64,000 nt of DNA from MB-PLM-2 sp964385715 (GCA_964385715.1 CAYLRE010000001.1:19266-83265), one strand, 5' to 3'; shown: positions 25,218-34,930, counted from the first letter of the stretch. The notes: generated by a model not told the origin, from the letters alone. Made by a program: numbers and translations.

Positions 25218-28200
25218 ATGGCGTGTATGGATTCTACGTTGGAACAGCTGCGCACGCGTCTGGAAGATCCGAGCGAGGGAGCCCGTTGGCTTGAATCGAT
25301 CGGGGTCAGCGATGGCGTGCGCGGCCAGGCCAATCTGGCGGCGATTGCCTCGGCCGGCTTGTCACTCGACTTGATGTCGATCATCTGCCAGCAGCTGGCC
25401 GAGTACCTTCCATCCTCGAGCGATCCCGATCGGGCGCTGAACAACTTGGAGCGATTCGTCGTCTCCGCCCGCAATCCGCTCTCGCTGGCGTCGCTGTTTG
25501 AGCGCGATGCCGAAGCCCTGCCCCAGTTGTTACAAATCTTCGCCACGAGTCAGGCCCTCTCCGACGTCTTGGTCTCCGACCACGAGAGTTACGACCTGCT
25601 GCGAATGACCGGCGGTCAACCGTCGGCCCGTGACGCCTTGGTCGAAGAAGTGACCAGCGAAGTTCTGGCACTCGGCGAACCGGCAGCGATCTCGGCCGCC
25701 CTGCGAAGATTCAAGCGCCGTGAGACGCTGCGAATTGCCTACGGCGATATCATCGCGCAGCAGAGGCTCGATACCGTCACCAGGCAAATCAGCTATCTGG
25801 CCGACGCCTTGGTCGAGGCGGCCGTGCGCGTCGCCTGGAGCCGATTGGAAGAAAAACATGGCGTCCCCTGCGACAACGAAGGACGCATCGTCAGCTTCGT
25901 GGTCATGGCGATGGGCAAACTCGGTGGCGAAGAGCTCAACTACTCCAGCGACATCGACTTGATCTGTCTCTACGATCGCGACGGCAAGACCGACGGTCGC
26001 CGTTCGCAGAGCAATGCCGAGTTCTTTGCCGCCTTGGTTCGCGACATGGTCAAGCTGTTGACCGAAGCGACTGAGATGGGAACCGTCTATCGTGTTGACC
26101 TGCGACTTCGCCCCGAAGGTTCACGCGGCCCCGTGGCGATGAGCCTGGAGAGTGCACTGAGCTACTACGACATTCGCGGTCGCACCTGGGAACGCCAAGC
26201 GATGATCAAGGCTCGTCCCGCCGCCGGCAACCTGGCGCTAGGCCGCGAGTTTCTCGAACGTCTCGCTCCTTGGATCTACCGCAAGTATCTCGGCCTGGCC
26301 GACATCACCGGGATCAAGGCGCTCAAGCGCCGCATCGAACAACGGACGCTTCGCGAAGGGGGCGACGAGCTCGATGTCAAAACGGGCCACGGCGGCATTC
26401 GCGATATCGAGTTCGCTATCCAGTTCTTGCAACTCTTGCACGGCAGCGATCTGCCGGAAGTCCGCACGCCCAACACCCTCGAGGCAATGACCCGGCTCGA
26501 ACATGTCGGTTCGCTCACGCACCAAGAGTGGACGCTGCTCAACGAAAACTACCGCTTCCTCCGTAAGCTCGAACACCGCCTGCAAATCATGTTCGATCTG
26601 CAAACGCATACGATGCCGAAAGACGACGAGGAAGTTCGCCGCCTGGCAATTCGCATGGGCTACAGCGACACGAGCGATGCCTCGGGCAAGGAGCTTTCGG
26701 CCCAAGATGCATTCCGCGCCGACTACCGCCAGAAGACGCAGCAAAATCGAAAGGTGCTCGACCACCTGCTGCACGATGCCTTTGGCGATGATGCCCCGGC
26801 CGAACCGGAAGTCGACCTGGTGCTCGACCCGGAGCCGCCGGTAGAACGAATTGAAGAGGTGCTCGGCAAGTACGGCTTCGAGGATGTGCCGGCCGCGTAC
26901 CGCAATCTGATGGATCTTTCCGAAGAGAAGATCCGCTTCCTGTCGACGCGGCGCTGCCGTATGTTCTTGGCGGCCATCGCTCCGCAACTGTTGAAGGCGA
27001 TCGCCTCCAGACCCGATCCCGACGCCACGCTGTTGAACCTTTGCAAAGTGAGCGACTCCCTCGGCGGCAAAGGCGTGTTGTGGGAATTGTTCAGCGCCAA
27101 CGAACCGTCGCTGCAACTCTATGTCGGTCTGTGTGCTTCCAGTCCGATGCTCTCCAACGTGTTGGTCAGCAATCCCGGCATGATCGACGAGCTGATGGAC
27201 AGCCTCGTGCTCGATCGCCTGCCTGGCCTTTCCTGGATGCAGCAACAACTCGTCGAACTTTGCTACGCGGCGGAAGATGTCGAGCCGATCCTGCACAGTT
27301 TCAAGAGTGCCAAGCAGCTACGCGTCGGCGTTCGTGACATCCTCGGCAAGGAAGACATTCAGGCGACCACCGGAGCCTTGTCGGACATCGCTCAGGCTTG
27401 CTTGCGATTGATCACAGAGATGGAGTATCAGAAGCTGGCCAAGCGGCTCGGCGAACCGATTGTCGCGCTCGGTCCGCGGGCCGGGCATGTGAGCGAGTTT
27501 GTGATTCTGGCGATGGGCAAGTTCGGCGGCCGGGAGCTCAACTATCACAGCGACCTCGACATTGTGTTCCTATTCGAGGCCGAAGGGGGAACCGCCCATC
27601 GCATGAGCGGTCGCTCCGGCGAAGTGACTTCCAATCAACACTTCTTCGATGAACTGGGGCAACGAATCATCAAGATCGCCAGCCAACTCGGCCCCTACGG
27701 CCGACTGTACGAAGTCGACCCCAGGCTCCGACCGACGGGACGCAGCGGGGCACTCGCCACGAGCATGTCCGAATTCAATCGTTACTTTGCCGAAGGGGAC
27801 GGTCAGCTGTGGGAACGGATGGCGCTGTGCCGCGCACGTCCGGTGCTTGGCAACGAACGTGCTCAGTTTCGCGTGAATGAGGCGGTCGCCACGGCCGCCT
27901 TCGATCACGAATGGAAACGCGAGTATGCCGACGAGATTGCCGATATGCGAGGCCGGCTCGAAGACGCCGCCAGCAAGGGCAGCCTCAAACGGGGACGCGG
28001 CGGCATCGTCGATATCGAGTTCATCGCCCAACTCTTGCAGCTGCAACATGGTCGAGAGCGACCGGAGTTGCGCGAGCCGAACACCGTGGCGGCACTCACG
28101 GCCCTGCACGAAGCTGGCCTGCTCGACGCGGAATCGCACGAGTCGCTCACCAGCAGCTACCGCTTCTTGCGAACGGTCGAGTCGCGGGTGCAGTTGATGA

Positions 28201-28364
28201 ATCCACTCGCCAGCGCGTCACTTCCCAGCGACGAAGCGGAGCTGGAAAAGCTGGCCCGGCTGTGCGATCTGGCATCGGCCGATGCCCTGCTGCAAGAATG
28301 CGAGCGACGGTGCGAAAGTAACCGCCAGTACTTTGAGCGGTTCATCGCGGAAGCGCGGCGATAG
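25218..28364 (+). CDS. glnE: Bifunctional glutamine synthetase adenylyltransferase/deadenylase
   Basis: GlnE adenylylates glutamine synthetase to switch it off and removes the AMP again, under control of P-II. The 1048-residue product is somewhat longer than the E. coli enzyme (~946). Each half has a nucleotidyltransferase motif: VMAMGKLGGEELNYSSDIDLICLYD near residue 231, and ILAMGKFGGRELNYHSDLDIVFLFE near 764, both with the D-x-D metal pair. Each is followed by the RxDxRLRP-type segment and a GyRDIEF or GIVDIEFIAQ helix. ATG at 25227 (MDSTLEQL) is an alternative start. Confidence 0.96.
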   Translation: MACMDSTLEQLRTRLEDPSEGARWLESIGVSDGVRGQANLAAIASAGLSLDLMSIICQQLAEYLPSSSDPDRALNNLERFVVSARNPLSLASLFERDAEALPQLLQIFATSQALSDVLVSDHESYDLLRMTGGQPSARDALVEEVTSEVLALGEPAAISAALRRFKRRETLRIAYGDIIAQQRLDTVTRQISYLADALVEAAVRVAWSRLEEKHGVPCDNEGRIVSFVVMAMGKLGGEELNYSSDIDLICLYDRDGKTDGRRSQSNAEFFAALVRDMVKLLTEATEMGTVYRVDLRLRPEGSRGPVAMSLESALSYYDIRGRTWERQAMIKARPAAGNLALGREFLERLAPWIYRKYLGLADITGIKALKRRIEQRTLREGGDELDVKTGHGGIRDIEFAIQFLQLLHGSDLPEVRTPNTLEAMTRLEHVGSLTHQEWTLLNENYRFLRKLEHRLQIMFDLQTHTMPKDDEEVRRLAIRMGYSDTSDASGKELSAQDAFRADYRQKTQQNRKVLDHLLHDAFGDDAPAEPEVDLVLDPEPPVERIEEVLGKYGFEDVPAAYRNLMDLSEEKIRFLSTRRCRMFLAAIAPQLLKAIASRPDPDATLLNLCKVSDSLGGKGVLWELFSANEPSLQLYVGLCASSPMLSNVLVSNPGMIDELMDSLVLDRLPGLSWMQQQLVELCYAAEDVEPILHSFKSAKQLRVGVRDILGKEDIQATTGALSDIAQACLRLITEMEYQKLAKRLGEPIVALGPRAGHVSEFVILAMGKFGGRELNYHSDLDIVFLFEAEGGTAHRMSGRSGEVTSNQHFFDELGQRIIKIASQLGPYGRLYEVDPRLRPTGRSGALATSMSEFNRYFAEGDGQLWERMALCRARPVLGNERAQFRVNEAVATAAFDHEWKREYADEIADMRGRLEDAASKGSLKRGRGGIVDIEFIAQLLQLQHGRERPELREPNTVAALTALHEAGLLDAESHESLTSSYRFLRTVESRVQLMNPLASASLPSDEAELEKLARLCDLASADALLQECERRCESNRQYFERFIAEARR

Positions 28365-28725
28365 TCGCGAAGAATATGGGGGGGGGCACCTGTCATGCGT
28401 GAGCTGCAATGGGGTGCCACTGGCAGCTTGTCTTCCAGTGCTCGATATTCGCCGAATGCCCTGCGATCAATGGGAGGGCGAGGCTCCCGCCGAGCCGTGG
28501 TGGTGCCGCGAGTGGAGGTACTGCACCGATTCACCCAACACCGGTAGCAAGCTGATGACAACTCGCAAGTGCATGTAGCAAGGCCGGCATGACGTTTGAT
28601 CTCAAGAACCTCGACACCTCGGCGATCAGGCCGCCGCGAAAAATGGGCCAAAGCAAGACTGTTGTAGTTGCCGCTACCGCGATGGGTGCCACTGGTAGCG
28701 AATCGACAAGACTTTTGGATTCTGG
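28365..28725. repeat. Repeat-rich intergenic region
   Basis: This gap after glnE holds two GGGTGCCACTGG-type palindromic copies (28411-28438 and 28683-28699) and one GGAGGGCGAGGCTCCCGCC-type copy (28471-28496). A run of G (28379-28386) lies near the glnE stop. No gene is seen. Confidence 0.65.
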
Positions 28726-29058
28726 ATGCAGGAAGAACGTGACTACTGGATTCCAACCTACAACCGCGAGTCTCGTTCGTTGACCGTCGTCCTCTACAGC
28801 CGCCGGTCGGCCAAACGGTTCTCGAATATCGTGCGGAAGATCCAAAAAATCCTTTGCCACTCGCGGAACGAATGGATCGTCTACTTCCAATCGGAATGGT
28901 TTGACGAAAAAGGATTGGAAGAGAAGGAATTCATCCGCTGGATCTATCGCGACAAGATCGTCACCACCGAAGAGTATGTCGGCGTGATTCGAGAACTGAT
29001 GGAACAGAGCCGCTCAGCGGTTACGATTCACGAGGATTGGCGGATCGAGAAGTCGTAG
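28726..29058 (+). CDS. Hypothetical protein, 110 aa
   Basis: The protein begins MQEERDYWIPTYNRESRSLTVVLYSRRSAKRF and has a mixed alpha/beta pattern with many Arg, Trp and Tyr residues, no signal peptide and no membrane segment. KKF/KRF-rich parts suggest a basic, possibly nucleic-acid-contacting surface, but I recognise no family. It is isolated, flanked on both sides by repeat-rich DNA, and no clear ribosome-binding site was seen. The first ATG is given. Confidence 0.55.
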   Translation: MQEERDYWIPTYNRESRSLTVVLYSRRSAKRFSNIVRKIQKILCHSRNEWIVYFQSEWFDEKGLEEKEFIRWIYRDKIVTTEEYVGVIRELMEQSRSAVTIHEDWRIEKS

Positions 29059-29632
29059 AACCAGTTCAGGGTGCCTCTGGCTTTGCCAGTGCTGGGGGCA
29101 GTGGAATGACTCGTCTACTCGCTACGCCAGGTGGCTTGCCCGCGAGCATTGCGCCACGCATGTTCAACATTTGTTCCACAAATGTTCGCCGCTCTCGATG
29201 AGCATACCGCCTGCGGTCGACCGCGATTTTGTTTGTTTTGAACCCACCAGGTGTGATAGGCTTGCTCTTGATGTCACGTCGGACTCGCCATACCAACAAC
29301 TGACGCGTCGGGTGACATTTCCGTTCTTTGACAACTTAGTTAGATAGGCTGAAGTCTTGAGACGTGAGGCTCGAGGGTGCTACCGGCACGTCCACTCGCC
29401 GCTTAACGTCGGCTCAGCAGGAGCTTCGCCCTCCCAAGAAACGTGCCGACTTTTTTTTGGCGTTGCGCGCAAATCGGGCGAATTTACTCCAACGCCTGAC
29501 AGCCCAAAGAGTTGCGACAAAAACAGCGGCCACCCGCCAATAGCGCAACTCAAGTCGCACCAGCAGTTTGGAGTTTTTTCACCCCAACCCCGTTTTCGCT
29601 CATATGGCAAAAAAAGTCGGCCCACACCTCCT
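29059..29632. other. Long intergenic region with repeats and an inverted repeat
   Basis: The stretch contains a palindromic GCCTCTGGC/GCCAGTGC element (29069-29099), a 9-bp perfect inverted repeat AACATTTGT-tcc-ACAAATGTT near 29167-29187, and a reverse-oriented GAGGGCGAAGCTCC-type copy (29411-29436). Short open frames on both strands have no gene-like features. Confidence 0.5.
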
Positions 29633-29890
29633 TTATTCCAGCACCCCATACACGTCGCCAGCTTCGTCTTTCTTGGCGTCTTCGTAGGGGGCCGCCACGC
29701 GGCGATAGAGTTCCAGCTTGACACACTCGACCGCACCGACCGCCTCGTTCAGATGGGCGTAGCGGATGCCACCCTTCCGAGCGATGTAGTCATCCACGAT
29801 CTTGGTGAGCACGTAATTCAACTCACCAGCCGTCTCTGGCTGGCCACCGCCAGCAAGTCGGTCGCGGGCCGTCTGATCGATATAGGGCAT
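29633..29890 (-). CDS. Small conserved protein, DUF6899-like
   Basis: The 85-residue protein MPYIDQTARDRLAGG... continues with GELNYVLTKIVDDYIARKG and ends with an acidic tail. The PGELNY.LT/ARKG pattern and the EAVGAVECVKLELYRRVAAPYE helix resemble the small DUF6899 family, known also from phage genomes. ATG at 29890 is chosen to match that start. Its role is unknown. It lies alone, divergent from 30092. Confidence 0.65.
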   Translation of the reverse strand: MPYIDQTARDRLAGGGQPETAGELNYVLTKIVDDYIARKGGIRYAHLNEAVGAVECVKLELYRRVAAPYEDAKKDEAGDVYGVLE

Positions 29891-30091
29891 GGGGGATTCC
29901 TGCCTGCGAGATTGGGTGTGAAGAAACGGTGTGGAGGGAGCCTGCGGATTCTTGATCCACCAAATCGCCATCGGCCGAGGATTCCGCATGATTTTTCCGT
30001 CCCACCGTAACCGAAACGGCCAGGCGCGCGTATAACAGATCAATCACGACCTTTCCCTTCTCGTTCGCACGTCTTCTCAAGGACTTAAGCC

Positions 30092-31147
30092 ATGTGTCGC
30101 GTTGTTGCCCTCGGTTTGACTGGGTTTTCAATCCTGACTGCTAGCGTGCTCGTCAGCGGTCAGCAGGCCGCCGCCGGCTCGCTCGACGCGTCTCAGGTTG
30201 CCACCGGGGCCAAATGGGTGATCCATTTCGATGCCGAAGCGATGCGAGCGTCCGATCCCGGCAAGATGATGCAGGCCAAGTGGCTTGGCTCCGATCGGGC
30301 CAAGAAGAAGATGGCCGAGGCGGTCGAAAAGCTCGGCATGAACCCGGCCAAGGATATCGTTGATGTCACGCTCTACAACGACAACTTCAAGCGGCATCGC
30401 GGTGTGGTCCTGATTCAGGTCAGCAAGATCGACGGAGCCAAGGCTCTGGCCCACCTCAAAGAAAAGCACCCGGACGTCCGCAAGACGACCTACGAAGGGC
30501 AGGACCTCTTCACCTGGAAAGCTCGTCATCCCAAGGGCGATCAGGAATATATGACCAGCACCCTGTTCGACGATTCGACGATTGTGATGTCGAGTGAGAT
30601 GACCAAGGTAATGGACGCTCTCGATGTTCTCTCCGGTCGCAAAGAGAGTCTTTCGCCCGCCGCTCCCCTCGGCGCGGCAGCACCCGCAGGCAGCATCATC
30701 GTGATGCGAGCGATCGACATGGCCGGTGCCGACCTGCCTGGCAAGTGTCCTGTACTCAAGCAAAGCGAGAGCTTCTCGTTCGTCGGTGGCCAAGACGGTG
30801 AGAAGCTATTCGCCACCACGGTGCTGACGGGCCAGAACGAAGGCGTCGCCAAGAACTCGGCCGCCGTAATCGAGGGCTTCCGAGCGATGATGTCGCTCAA
30901 GGCGATGAGCGACGCAGAAATGATGCCGCTGGTGGCCGGTCTTTCGACCAATGTCGACGGCAAAACGGTCACTATCGACTGGCGCATCAAATCGGCCGAT
31001 GCAATGAAGGCCATGGCCAAGATGAAGAAGAAGTGGCACGGCAAACATGGCAAACACGGCTGGTGGAAGAAGCACGGCCACCGTAAGCACTGGCACAAAA
31101 AACACCACGACGAAGCGGGCAGCGACAAGAAGAACCGTGACGCGTAG
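30092..31147 (+). CDS. Secreted hypothetical protein with His/Lys-rich C-terminal tail
   Basis: The 351-residue protein has a signal peptide (VALGLTGFSILTASVLVSGQQAAA) and a globular domain of ~280 residues with repeated alpha/beta units such as WVIHFDAEAMRASDPGK and IIVMRAIDMAGADLPGK. I do not recognise the domain; the pattern resembles planctomycete exported proteins of unknown function. The last ~45 residues are extremely rich in His, Lys and Trp (WHGKHGKHGWWKKHGHRKH), suggesting binding of metal ions or acidic polymers. The gene stands alone. Confidence 0.75.
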   Translation: MCRVVALGLTGFSILTASVLVSGQQAAAGSLDASQVATGAKWVIHFDAEAMRASDPGKMMQAKWLGSDRAKKKMAEAVEKLGMNPAKDIVDVTLYNDNFKRHRGVVLIQVSKIDGAKALAHLKEKHPDVRKTTYEGQDLFTWKARHPKGDQEYMTSTLFDDSTIVMSSEMTKVMDALDVLSGRKESLSPAAPLGAAAPAGSIIVMRAIDMAGADLPGKCPVLKQSESFSFVGGQDGEKLFATTVLTGQNEGVAKNSAAVIEGFRAMMSLKAMSDAEMMPLVAGLSTNVDGKTVTIDWRIKSADAMKAMAKMKKKWHGKHGKHGWWKKHGHRKHWHKKHHDEAGSDKKNRDA

Positions 31148-31207
31148 TTAGAACGCGAGCACGTTCCTCACTAATTTCTGAAAACTCTCGCCACCGCTGC
31201 CACGCCC

Positions 31208-31885
31208 ATGAAATCACTTGAAGACCTGCTAGGATGCGGTCTGGAAGAAGATCACGAACCGGCGATTGCGCTGATTCGTAAATGGATTGCTTCGGCCAGT
31301 AACGACGTCGAGATCCTACCGCCGGCCAGCAATCGGGACCAAATCCTGCTCGATGTGCAGCTGAGCATCTTCTCCACGCTGGGAGCCGTCATCTACGAAA
31401 CCGGTGGTCTGCTCGTCGACCATGGCTGGCTACGCTTCCTAGGCTCGGGAACTTCTAGCTCGGACAATAATCGCCTCACGCGGGTGATTTCCGACTGGAA
31501 CAATACCCGTAGCGACAGCTTCTTTCTCTTTGCGGATGACACTGTCGGCGGCTTCTTCGCCCTCAACGGCGGCGCCTTGGGCAGTGACCTCGGACAGGTC
31601 TACTACTGGCCCCCCGACTCCCTCGTCTGGGAGGCGCTTGAGCTGGGCTACAGCGATTTCTTGCGTTGGTCACTCACCGAGGCAACGGCCGAGTTCTGCC
31701 AGGACCTCCGTTGGGACGGTTGGCAGGAGGACGTCGCGTCACTTTCGGGCGATCAGTGCTTCTCCTTCGCCCCGCCATTGTGGACAAGAGAAGGCCACAT
31801 CGAATCGAGTTCGCGCGCCGTGATCCTGGCGGCCGAAGCCTTCGATGTGAAAATGGATATGCTCGCACAGCTTACCAGCGACTAA
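31208..31885 (+). CDS. DUF2625 family protein
   Basis: The 225-residue soluble protein matches DUF2625. The characteristic segment is VEILPPASNRDQILLDVQ, followed by STLGAVIYETGGLLVDHGW LRFLGSG, and the later GGFFALNGGALG and VYYWPPDSL. DUF2625 members resemble SMI1/KNR4-type proteins, which are often immunity or ligand-binding proteins, but no function is established. It begins 60 bases after the preceding gene in the same direction and ends just before the convergent vWA gene. Confidence 0.8.
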   Translation: MKSLEDLLGCGLEEDHEPAIALIRKWIASASNDVEILPPASNRDQILLDVQLSIFSTLGAVIYETGGLLVDHGWLRFLGSGTSSSDNNRLTRVISDWNNTRSDSFFLFADDTVGGFFALNGGALGSDLGQVYYWPPDSLVWEALELGYSDFLRWSLTEATAEFCQDLRWDGWQEDVASLSGDQCFSFAPPLWTREGHIESSSRAVILAAEAFDVKMDMLAQLTSD

Positions 31886-31948
31886 CGACTCTCGCCGCAA
31901 GCCGCCGGAAGTACTGCACGAGCATACAAGGGAAATGCTTCTTGGCCT

Positions 31949-33079
31949 TTATCCCTGCGACCCGAATGAGAACTCCTTCTTGGTCGCCTGATCGCGAATG
32001 GCTTCGATCAAGGCCTCGTCAAGCGAGGCTTCGTCCGAATCTTCCGCCATCTCCTTTCGCTTGTCGGCAACGTACTTGGTTCGAGCGGCGTTCAATTCGT
32101 TGATCATCTTCTTGATCGCGTCACGCTGCTTCTGTTTCTCCGCGACATAGGCGACTCGTTGCTCGAGCGTCATTTCCCGCATCGCTTCGGGTAGATCCTC
32201 TACAGCGATCTTGGCGAGGTCGACCTTGTTATCGCGAACCGCGTCACACAAGTCCCATGCGGCGTTGTTATAGAAGGCGTTCGCCTTGGCCACGGCTCTT
32301 TGTTGAGAACTGGCGACGGAAGACGCGCTGGCGTTTTCATCCTGTTCGGCCTGTCGACCCGCTCCCGCCTTACCTTCCTTGCCATAGGCGATATAGGTGT
32401 TGTTCAAATCGATGCCTAACTTGGCAATCGTCTTGTCTTGGGGCGCTTCAATGTGCACCACCGCCTGGGTGTGATCGATATTCATCGATTGACCGTCAGC
32501 CAGCAGCGCTCCATCGCGCCAATCATCGGGGATTCCTGTGCCACAATGAATCGTGTTGATTGTGATTCCCTTGGCTGCGGCCGCACTACAAGCTTCACGG
32601 TAGTCAACTGGACCTTGCGTAAAGGGTTCATTGCCGGCGATAAAGATCAACTTCAAATCGCCGCGATGATCGCTCCACTCCAATTCGTTCACTGCCGTCT
32701 GAATGACCTGACCACAATATTCGCTTCCGCCGGAGACCGGAATTCCGAACAGGACTTCGGAAACGCGATCCAAGTCATCCGTCAGACCAACCAGTTTCGT
32801 GGCCGGCGGATTGCCGTAGTGATAGATGGCCACCTGCAAAAGCGGACGCTGATCCCCCACTTTTGCCGTAACAAACTCATTGACGACCTTCCAGAGTTCG
32901 CTACGGGCCTGGTTAATCAAACCGCTCATACTGCCGGAATTATCCAGCAGAATCGCAATTTGTACGAGCGGTCGCCTGGCTTCAGGCTTCACCGCACCCG
33001 ACTCGGCACGCGCGTCGGCAACCAACGTCAAGGCAATCAACGAAACAAGACAGATGAACGGAATTATGCGGCGTGACAT
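31949..33079 (-). CDS. Secreted von Willebrand factor A domain protein
   Basis: The 376-residue protein has a signal peptide (IIPFICLVSLIALTLVADARA), then a vWA domain from ~38. The MIDAS motif is DNSGSM; the later parts include SEYCGQVIQTAVNEL, a FIAGNEPFTQG segment where most vWA domains have a TDG, and TINTIHCGTG. A helical, charged C-terminal region (~270-376) contains AYVAEKQKQRDAIKKMINELNAAR. AAGGAG sits 8 bases before the ATG. It probably binds a metal and protein partners in the periplasm or outside; partners are unknown. Confidence 0.9.
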   Translation of the reverse strand: MSRRIIPFICLVSLIALTLVADARAESGAVKPEARRPLVQIAILLDNSGSMSGLINQARSELWKVVNEFVTAKVGDQRPLLQVAIYHYGNPPATKLVGLTDDLDRVSEVLFGIPVSGGSEYCGQVIQTAVNELEWSDHRGDLKLIFIAGNEPFTQGPVDYREACSAAAAKGITINTIHCGTGIPDDWRDGALLADGQSMNIDHTQAVVHIEAPQDKTIAKLGIDLNNTYIAYGKEGKAGAGRQAEQDENASASSVASSQQRAVAKANAFYNNAAWDLCDAVRDNKVDLAKIAVEDLPEAMREMTLEQRVAYVAEKQKQRDAIKKMINELNAARTKYVADKRKEMAEDSDEASLDEALIEAIRDQATKKEFSFGSQG

Positions 33080-33423
33080 CGGTGGTCTCCTTGCAAACTC
33101 GTGCTACGGTTAACGAGGACTCGGTCAAGACTCGTTCTCTTCTACGAAATTTTACGTCCACAGTTGTCAGCCGAGTGTAAGTTGTTTGTAAGACGTTTGC
33201 CGATCGATTGGCCGCCCCGTTCCCTTGATAACCAGAGACTCGCTGAATCATCACTGCGCAATAAAGAAGCGAGCCGTGGCTGGGAACGACCACGACCCGC
33301 TCAAGCGCCAATGAAGGCGCCGAGGTGGAACGACTTCTTCTTGCCTCCGTCGTCACGGAGCGATATCTGCTCTGGGATGACGGCTAACACCTCTTAAAAA
33401 ACGCGTTGTTTGGAACGCGTGGC
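33080..33423. other. Intergenic region; promoter side of the vWA gene
   Basis: No gene is seen. The left part is the leader of the vWA gene with a clear AAGGAG ribosome-binding site (33087-33092 region, minus strand). The right end holds a terminator for the gene at 33424 (listed separately). Confidence 0.4.
33396..33420 (-). terminator. Rho-independent terminator of the gene at 33424
   Basis: On the minus strand, ACGCGTT and AACGCGT form a perfect 7-bp stem with a 6-base loop, followed by TTTTT. It lies directly after the stop codon of the gene at 33424. Confidence 0.75.
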
Positions 33424-34029
33424 TTAGAACGCGTGGCCCAGACGGATCGACCAACCACGTCCACCCAAATCGATTCCAACCACGCTGTTCGCCGGAATCG
33501 GGCGAGCGTAGTGTACTGGCGCTCGGTTGCGGTCACGCTGTCGCTGTCGCAAGGCGATGCGCACATCGTCCTGCAAATGGTTCACCAGACTCTGCAACTT
33601 CCGCACTCGTTGACGAGCCAAACGAGCATTACCGCAGTAGTGGCCCGCGCGACGATCATGACGCACGGTTTCGTTGATGACGTTCATCAAGTCACGCAGA
33701 TGACACACTTTGGCATCCAGGCGGCGCAGATCGCGGTTCAAGTGACGTAAGCTTCCGCCATTGTGAGCCACGTCGTGAACGTGCCGGGCCGTGCGGGCAA
33801 TGTCACGAGCATCGGCCATCAACTCGCCGTAGTGCGGCGCGTGACGGAAACTATGTCGCAGGTTACGGGCGAGCTGCCTCGCTTCCTGTTCGATGCGATT
33901 CGCAATACGGTCGATATGGTGATCCGATGCAGCTTCCGATCGACTGGGGCTGACGACGAGAAGGCCGGCGACCGCCACGATCATGGCGATGGATGTCTTA
34001 GCGATGTTGGACGTCTTGGAATGCGTCAT
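33424..34029 (-). CDS. Secreted His/Arg-rich hypothetical protein
   Basis: The 201-residue protein has a signal peptide (IAKTSIAMIVAVAGLLVVSPSRSEAA) and a mature part that is mostly amphipathic helix rich in His, Arg and Asp, for example HHIDRIANRIEQEARQLARNLRHSFRHAP and VCHLRDLMNVINETVRHDRR. It ends with a short beta-like segment (VVGIDLGGRGWSIRLGHAF). ATG at 34029 is chosen because GAGGAGG lies 9 bases upstream. I do not recognise the family. A terminator follows the stop. Confidence 0.75.
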   Translation of the reverse strand: MTHSKTSNIAKTSIAMIVAVAGLLVVSPSRSEAASDHHIDRIANRIEQEARQLARNLRHSFRHAPHYGELMADARDIARTARHVHDVAHNGGSLRHLNRDLRRLDAKVCHLRDLMNVINETVRHDRRAGHYCGNARLARQRVRKLQSLVNHLQDDVRIALRQRQRDRNRAPVHYARPIPANSVVGIDLGGRGWSIRLGHAF

Positions 34030-34405
34030 CTTTCGTACCTCCTCGTTCAAAGGTTGACTCGAAACGGAATCTCGAGGCGGCCCCGGCTAAGACGCGTTCT
34101 ACGTGCGTCAGAAAGGGATGCCCCGCTAATGAGAACGAAGGAGGTTAAGAGCATTCGACGTGCCAAAGCCCAGAGAAACCCCGACTAAATTCGCCGCAAC
34201 AATATTCACAACAAGAACTTGCAACGTCGACGAGTCAACCATCTCGACCGATTGCGAGTCGAACACCCAAACCAAGAAGTGTAGTCACCATGATTCTCAG
34301 GTGATCATATAGATGGCGCGTAGACACCGCAGCTAAGCGGTTTGGCGACTGCCAGTCGATGTTGCTAACTGCCAAGAGAGCCTAAGGAACAGCCAAAAGC
34401 CAAGG
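34030..34405. other. Intergenic region without recognised features
   Basis: This ~375-bp gap lies between two minus-strand genes and should hold the promoter of the exported protein gene at 34029. No repeat, RNA gene or open frame with support was seen. Confidence 0.4.
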
Positions 34406-34930
34406 CTAACCGTCGACCAGGCCGCTGCGAATTGCGAATCGCACGATGCCGGCGGTGCCGTGGGTACCGAGCTTCTTGTGAATTCGCGTGCGGTAAGTCT
34501 CCACCGTCGAGCTGGAAAGTCCCAATTCCTCGGCGATCTGGTCGGTATGCAGATCCTCGGCGATCAGACGGGCGACTTCCGTTTCCTGCTTACTTAAATC
34601 GTGCTTCATCGGCAGCTGCTCGCCGATCATGATCGCGACCAGGTCGTCGGGAGCAACCGCCTTCGATTCGTCCCACATCAGGCTAATGAAACAGCACCGC
34701 AGCGTCCCGAGTTCCGGATAAGAGACCTCGCAATATTGCGGCTGTCCGGTCAGCTGACACTCGGAAAAAGCCTGCCGCAAACGAGCACTGTCTTCGGCGG
34801 AACTGAGTCCTCCGAGCGTCATACCAATCACGTCCGCCGATTCACCGTCGATAACCAACGAATCGCAGCTAAAAAACTGCCGATAGGTCGCTTTACGGTC
34901 CAGTGCTGCCACAAAATGAATCAAATGCAT
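34406..34930 (-). CDS. LuxR/GerE-type transcriptional regulator
   Basis: The 174-residue protein has an N-terminal sensor-like region of ~105 residues with PAS-like features (DSLVIDGESADVIGMTLGGLSSAEDSARLRQAF) and a C-terminal LuxR helix-turn-helix: LSKQETEVARLIAEDLHTDQIAEELGLSSSTVETYRTRIHKKLG. There is no receiver-domain Asp, so it is not a standard response regulator. The ligand or signal is unknown. It is a single gene with a long upstream gap. Confidence 0.87.
   Translation of the reverse strand: MHLIHFVAALDRKATYRQFFSCDSLVIDGESADVIGMTLGGLSSAEDSARLRQAFSECQLTGQPQYCEVSYPELGTLRCCFISLMWDESKAVAPDDLVAIMIGEQLPMKHDLSKQETEVARLIAEDLHTDQIAEELGLSSSTVETYRTRIHKKLGTHGTAGIVRFAIRSGLVDG

Noticed and set aside
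26238..27296. 352-residue antisense open frame in glnE
   Set aside because: Shadow of glnE; the sense strand carries full GlnE motifs.
29066..29299. Minus-strand open frame of 77 residues
   Set aside because: No ribosome-binding site, no domain, and it overlaps an inverted repeat and a dispersed repeat.
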